Assembly: GCA_013151785.1 (NCBI GenBank)
Contig: JAADHP010000060.1
Location: forward strand, 1-6,296
DNA length: 6,296 nucleotides
Direction: 5' to 3'
Source: Nitrospirota bacterium
Lineage (GTDB): Bacteria; Nitrospirota; Thermodesulfovibrionia; Thermodesulfovibrionales; JdFR-85
Positions within the stretch are counted from its first letter, which is position 1. The number at the start of each line of letters is the position of its first letter. The translations under genes were made by a program, and so were the position numbers. The notes under the pieces were generated by a model. That model had not been told where the DNA came from, made no database searches, and worked only from the letters and a program-made list of their open reading frames with translations. This document shows positions 4,241 through 6,296 of this stretch, piece after piece.

Positions 4241-6145
4241 CTACAAAGTTAAATTCTGTGTCCTGTCTTCAATCTCTTTCTTGAGCCGTTCAATCAGTTC
4301 ATCTTTATTGTAAGGGCCTGTTTGTTCACCTGTACGTTTCCTTACGGGCAGGAGACCTGTTTCAGATTCCCTGTCACCTATTATAACCAAATAGGGTATC
4401 TTTCTGACAGTTCCCTGACGTACCTTGTACCCCACCTTTTCATTGTCAAAGAAGGGCTCAACCCTTATACCATTGTAAAGCATCTCATCCTGTATCTTAC
4501 GGGCGAACTCTATGTGTCTGTCTGCTACGGTTATTATACCAACCTGTACCGGAGAAAGCCATGTGGGAAATGCGCCTGCATAGTGTTCTATCAGGATTCC
4601 AAAGAACCTTTCCAGAGAGCCCATCAAGGCCCTGTGAATCATTATGGGTCTGTGTTCGTTACCATCATGTCCTCGATAGGTGACATCAAACCTCTCAGGA
4701 TTATTGAAATCAACCTGTATTGTACTGCACTGCCAGGGTCTGCCCAGGGAGTCCTTGACCTTGATGTCAATCTTTGGTCCATAGAACACACCTTCGCCAG
4801 GGTCTATCTCATAGGCCAGGCCCTTGTGCTCAAGGGCAGATTTTAACGCATCTGTAGCCCTGTTCCAGTCTTCTTCAGTGCCAACAAATTTTTCTGGCCT
4901 TGTGGATAGATAGATGTCATAGCTATCAAAGCCGAAGGTTTTCAGTACAAATAGTGTAAAGTCAAGTACACGGAGGATTTCCTCTTCTATCTGATCCTCT
5001 CTGCAGAATATATGGGCATCATCCTGTGTGAACCCCCGTACACGCAGTAATCCGTGAAGCACTCCCGAGCGCTCATACCTGTAAACAGTGCCAAGTTCGG
5101 CATACCGTATGGGGAACTCACGATAACTTCTCAGTGTACTCTTATAAACAGCTATATGAAAAGGACAATTCATGGGCTTGATTTCATACTCAATGCCCTC
5201 TATATCCATGGGGGAGTACATGTTTTCACGATAAAAATCCCAGTGTCCGCTCTGCTTCCAGAGGTTAAGCTTTGCTATATGAGGAGTATAAAGAATCTTA
5301 TATCCAGCCCTGAGATGTTCATCCCGCCAGAAGTCCTCCATTGTCTTTCTAATAAGCGCACCATTTGGATGCCAGAGTATCAGTCCAGGGCCAATACTGT
5401 CATTTATACTGAAGAGATCCAGTTCCTTTCCCAGCCTTCTGTGGTCACGTTTTTTTACCTCCTCAAGAAAGTTCAGATATTTCTTCAGTTGTTTTTTGTC
5501 AGGAAAGGCAGTGCCATAGATTCTCTGGAGCATCTTGTTTTTTTCATCACCCCTCCAGTAGGCACCTGCCACTTTGAGGAGTTTGAATGCCTTGATATAG
5601 CCTGTTGAGGGTAGATGAGGGCCACGGCAGAGATCAACAAAATCCCCCTCCTCATAGAGGGAGACCTTTTCATCCTCGATCTCTTGAAGAAGCTCAACCT
5701 TGTATGTTTCTCCCAGCTTTTTAAAAAACTCGATAGCCTCTAATCTGTCCATCTCTTTTCTTATAAACGGGGTGTCTGCCTCGATTATTCTTTTCATCTC
5801 CTCTTCGATCTTTTCAATGTCCTCAGGTGTAAAGGGTTTATCAATATCAAAGTCATAGTAGAATCCATCATCTGTTGAGGGACCAATTGCTATCTTTACC
5901 TGGGGGAAAAGCCTTTTTACTGCGTGAGCCATAACATGGGATGTGCTGTGACGGTAGATATCAAGCCCCTCGGGCGAATCTGCAGTGATGACCTCTACAG
6001 TGCTATCATCGGAGATGCTGTCTAAACAAGTAGTGTCAATAATGCGTGAATCTATTTTAATAGCCACAGCAGATACGCTTCTTAGATAGTCCGTAAGAGA
6101 GCCTTTTTCGATATCTTTGACCCTATCCTTTATTTTGACTTTAAT
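4241..6145 (-). CDS. thrS: Threonyl-tRNA synthetase with ATT start codon
   Basis: ThrRS charges tRNA-Thr and hydrolyses mischarged Ser-tRNA. From ATT 6145-6143 it has 634 residues, near the usual 640. Domains in order: TGS (about 1-60), editing domain with HSTSH (H66, H70) and LCRGPH (C173, H177), class II core with motif 2 (RYAELGTVYRYERSG, R356) and motif 3, and a C-terminal anticodon-binding domain. Zinc ligands are C327 (MNCPFH), H378 (DDAHIF) and H504 (IHRALMG). The first conventional start, GTG 6067-6065, would remove 26 residues and half the TGS domain and lacks a ribosome site. Upstream of it the frame stays open to TAA at 6193-6191 with no ATG, GTG or TTG, and reads MKVKIKDRVKDIEKGSLTDY, a normal TGS start. 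AAGGAGG lies eight bases before ATT. It is the first gene of the minus operon. Confidence 0.95.
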   Translation of the reverse strand: MKVKIKDRVKDIEKGSLTDYLRSVSAVAIKIDSRIIDTTCLDSISDDSTVEVITADSPEGLDIYRHSTSHVMAHAVKRLFPQVKIAIGPSTDDGFYYDFDIDKPFTPEDIEKIEEEMKRIIEADTPFIRKEMDRLEAIEFFKKLGETYKVELLQEIEDEKVSLYEEGDFVDLCRGPHLPSTGYIKAFKLLKVAGAYWRGDEKNKMLQRIYGTAFPDKKQLKKYLNFLEEVKKRDHRRLGKELDLFSINDSIGPGLILWHPNGALIRKTMEDFWRDEHLRAGYKILYTPHIAKLNLWKQSGHWDFYRENMYSPMDIEGIEYEIKPMNCPFHIAVYKSTLRSYREFPIRYAELGTVYRYERSGVLHGLLRVRGFTQDDAHIFCREDQIEEEILRVLDFTLFVLKTFGFDSYDIYLSTRPEKFVGTEEDWNRATDALKSALEHKGLAYEIDPGEGVFYGPKIDIKVKDSLGRPWQCSTIQVDFNNPERFDVTYRGHDGNEHRPIMIHRALMGSLERFFGILIEHYAGAFPTWLSPVQVGIITVADRHIEFARKIQDEMLYNGIRVEPFFDNEKVGYKVRQGTVRKIPYLVIIGDRESETGLLPVRKRTGEQTGPYNKDELIERLKKEIEDRTQNLTL

Positions 6146-6160
6146 ATTAATATCCTCCTT
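6143..6160 (-). promoter_or_regulatory. thrS ribosome site and non-canonical ATT start
   Basis: AAGGAGG (6160-6154), an eight-base spacer ATATTAAT, then ATT (6145-6143) in frame with the TGS domain. A second in-frame ATT at 6151-6149 is only two bases from the Shine-Dalgarno and so is unlikely to be used. This mirrors the infC arrangement in the same operon: strong ribosome site, weak start codon. Confidence 0.8.
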
Positions 6161-6189
6161 TAAGAAGTCTACATATGGTAAAACATTAA

Positions 6190-6219
6190 ATTATACCTTA
6201 AAATCAGGGGAGTTTTCAA
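6190..6219 (-). promoter_or_regulatory. sigma-70-type promoter of the thrS operon
   Basis: On minus, TTGAAA (6219-6214, five of six) and TATAAT (6195-6190, six of six) are separated by 18 bases. Initiation near 6183 gives a leader of about 38 bases, too short for a T-box or for an E. coli-like four-domain thrS operator. The -35 box overlaps the start codon of the divergent plus-strand gene, so the two transcription units may interfere. Confidence 0.75.
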
Positions 6220-6296
6220 TGAAAAAAGGATTCCGATCATCTGGTTCTTCTCAGAAACACAATGATGATAATGCCGGAGAGTATCATAAAGGCACT
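6219..6296 (+). CDS. N-terminus of a divergent gene of unknown function (runs off right edge)
   Basis: ATG at 6219 opens a frame of 26 codons that is still open at the window end (MKKGFRSSGSSQ...). A GGGGAG ribosome-like site (6207-6212) lies six bases upstream. The visible residues are polar, with a basic start and then a Ser/Asn/Asp/Gly-rich stretch. There is no hydrophobic signal or membrane segment, so a disordered N-terminal tail is plausible. No family is recognisable. It is divergent from thrS with only 73 bases between the two start sites, and no convincing plus-strand promoter was found there. Confidence 0.5.
   Translation, partial: MKKGFRSSGSSQKHNDDNAGEYHKGT

Noticed and set aside
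4322..5608. Plus-strand frames of 174 and 184 residues (4322-4846 and 5054-5608)
   Set aside because: Both are antisense to the conserved thrS coding sequence and lack ribosome sites or family features.
6146..6189. T-box riboswitch or tRNA-like operator upstream of thrS
   Set aside because: The leader from the predicted start is only about 38 bases, with no specifier stem, T-box sequence or terminator/antiterminator pair.
1..6296. CRISPR array, toxin-antitoxin pair or defence system
   Set aside because: No regularly spaced repeats and no pair of small genes or nuclease-like proteins are visible; the window is mostly housekeeping genes.

Overview
The window is bacterial chromosome, moderately AT-rich by eye. 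It is built around the conserved translation cluster thrS-infC-rpmI-rplT-pheS, all on the minus strand. Protein style (LipA, a PheS with a C-x2-C...C-x2-C insert, a Tll0287-like sensor fragment) suggests an anaerobic Gram-negative lineage such as Nitrospirota/Thermodesulfovibrionia or a former deltaproteobacterium. That assignment is an impression and was not tested by any search.

Layout. Positions 1-134 are AT-rich, with the tail of an unidentified reading frame entering from the left and a short direct repeat. Positions 135-181 hold only the 3' part of a serine-type tRNA (T-arm, acceptor strand, CCA), as left at the far end of an element integrated into a tRNA gene. A consensus sigma-70 promoter (278-306) then drives a cold-shock protein gene (359-565). 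A strong hairpin follows, then lipA (lipoyl synthase, 620-1465), both on plus. Converging on lipA, and overlapping its 3' end by 11 bases, is a truncated membrane-anchored Tll0287-like sensor gene (1934-1455). It sits where pheT would normally follow pheS. Upstream of it in transcription order (right to left) come pheS, rplT (L20), rpmI (L35), infC (IF3) and thrS. At the right edge a divergent gene begins on plus and runs off the window.

The main observation is about start codons. Neither infC nor thrS has a usable ATG, GTG or TTG that would give a complete protein. infC must start at ATA (4182-4180) behind AGGAGGT. thrS must start at ATT (6145-6143) behind AAGGAGG, and there is no ATG/GTG/TTG between the upstream in-frame stop and a GTG 26 codons inside the protein. 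Non-canonical AUU-type starts are the classic basis of IF3 autoregulation of infC. Finding one on thrS as well suggests, as inference, that IF3 level sets the translation of both genes in the operon.

Together the minus-strand genes supply threonyl-tRNA, initiation factor 3, two large-subunit proteins and the PheRS alpha chain. The PheRS beta chain must be encoded elsewhere. No fully new multi-gene system is visible; the unusual content is regulatory (start codons, leader hairpins) and architectural (tRNA remnant, pheT replacement).
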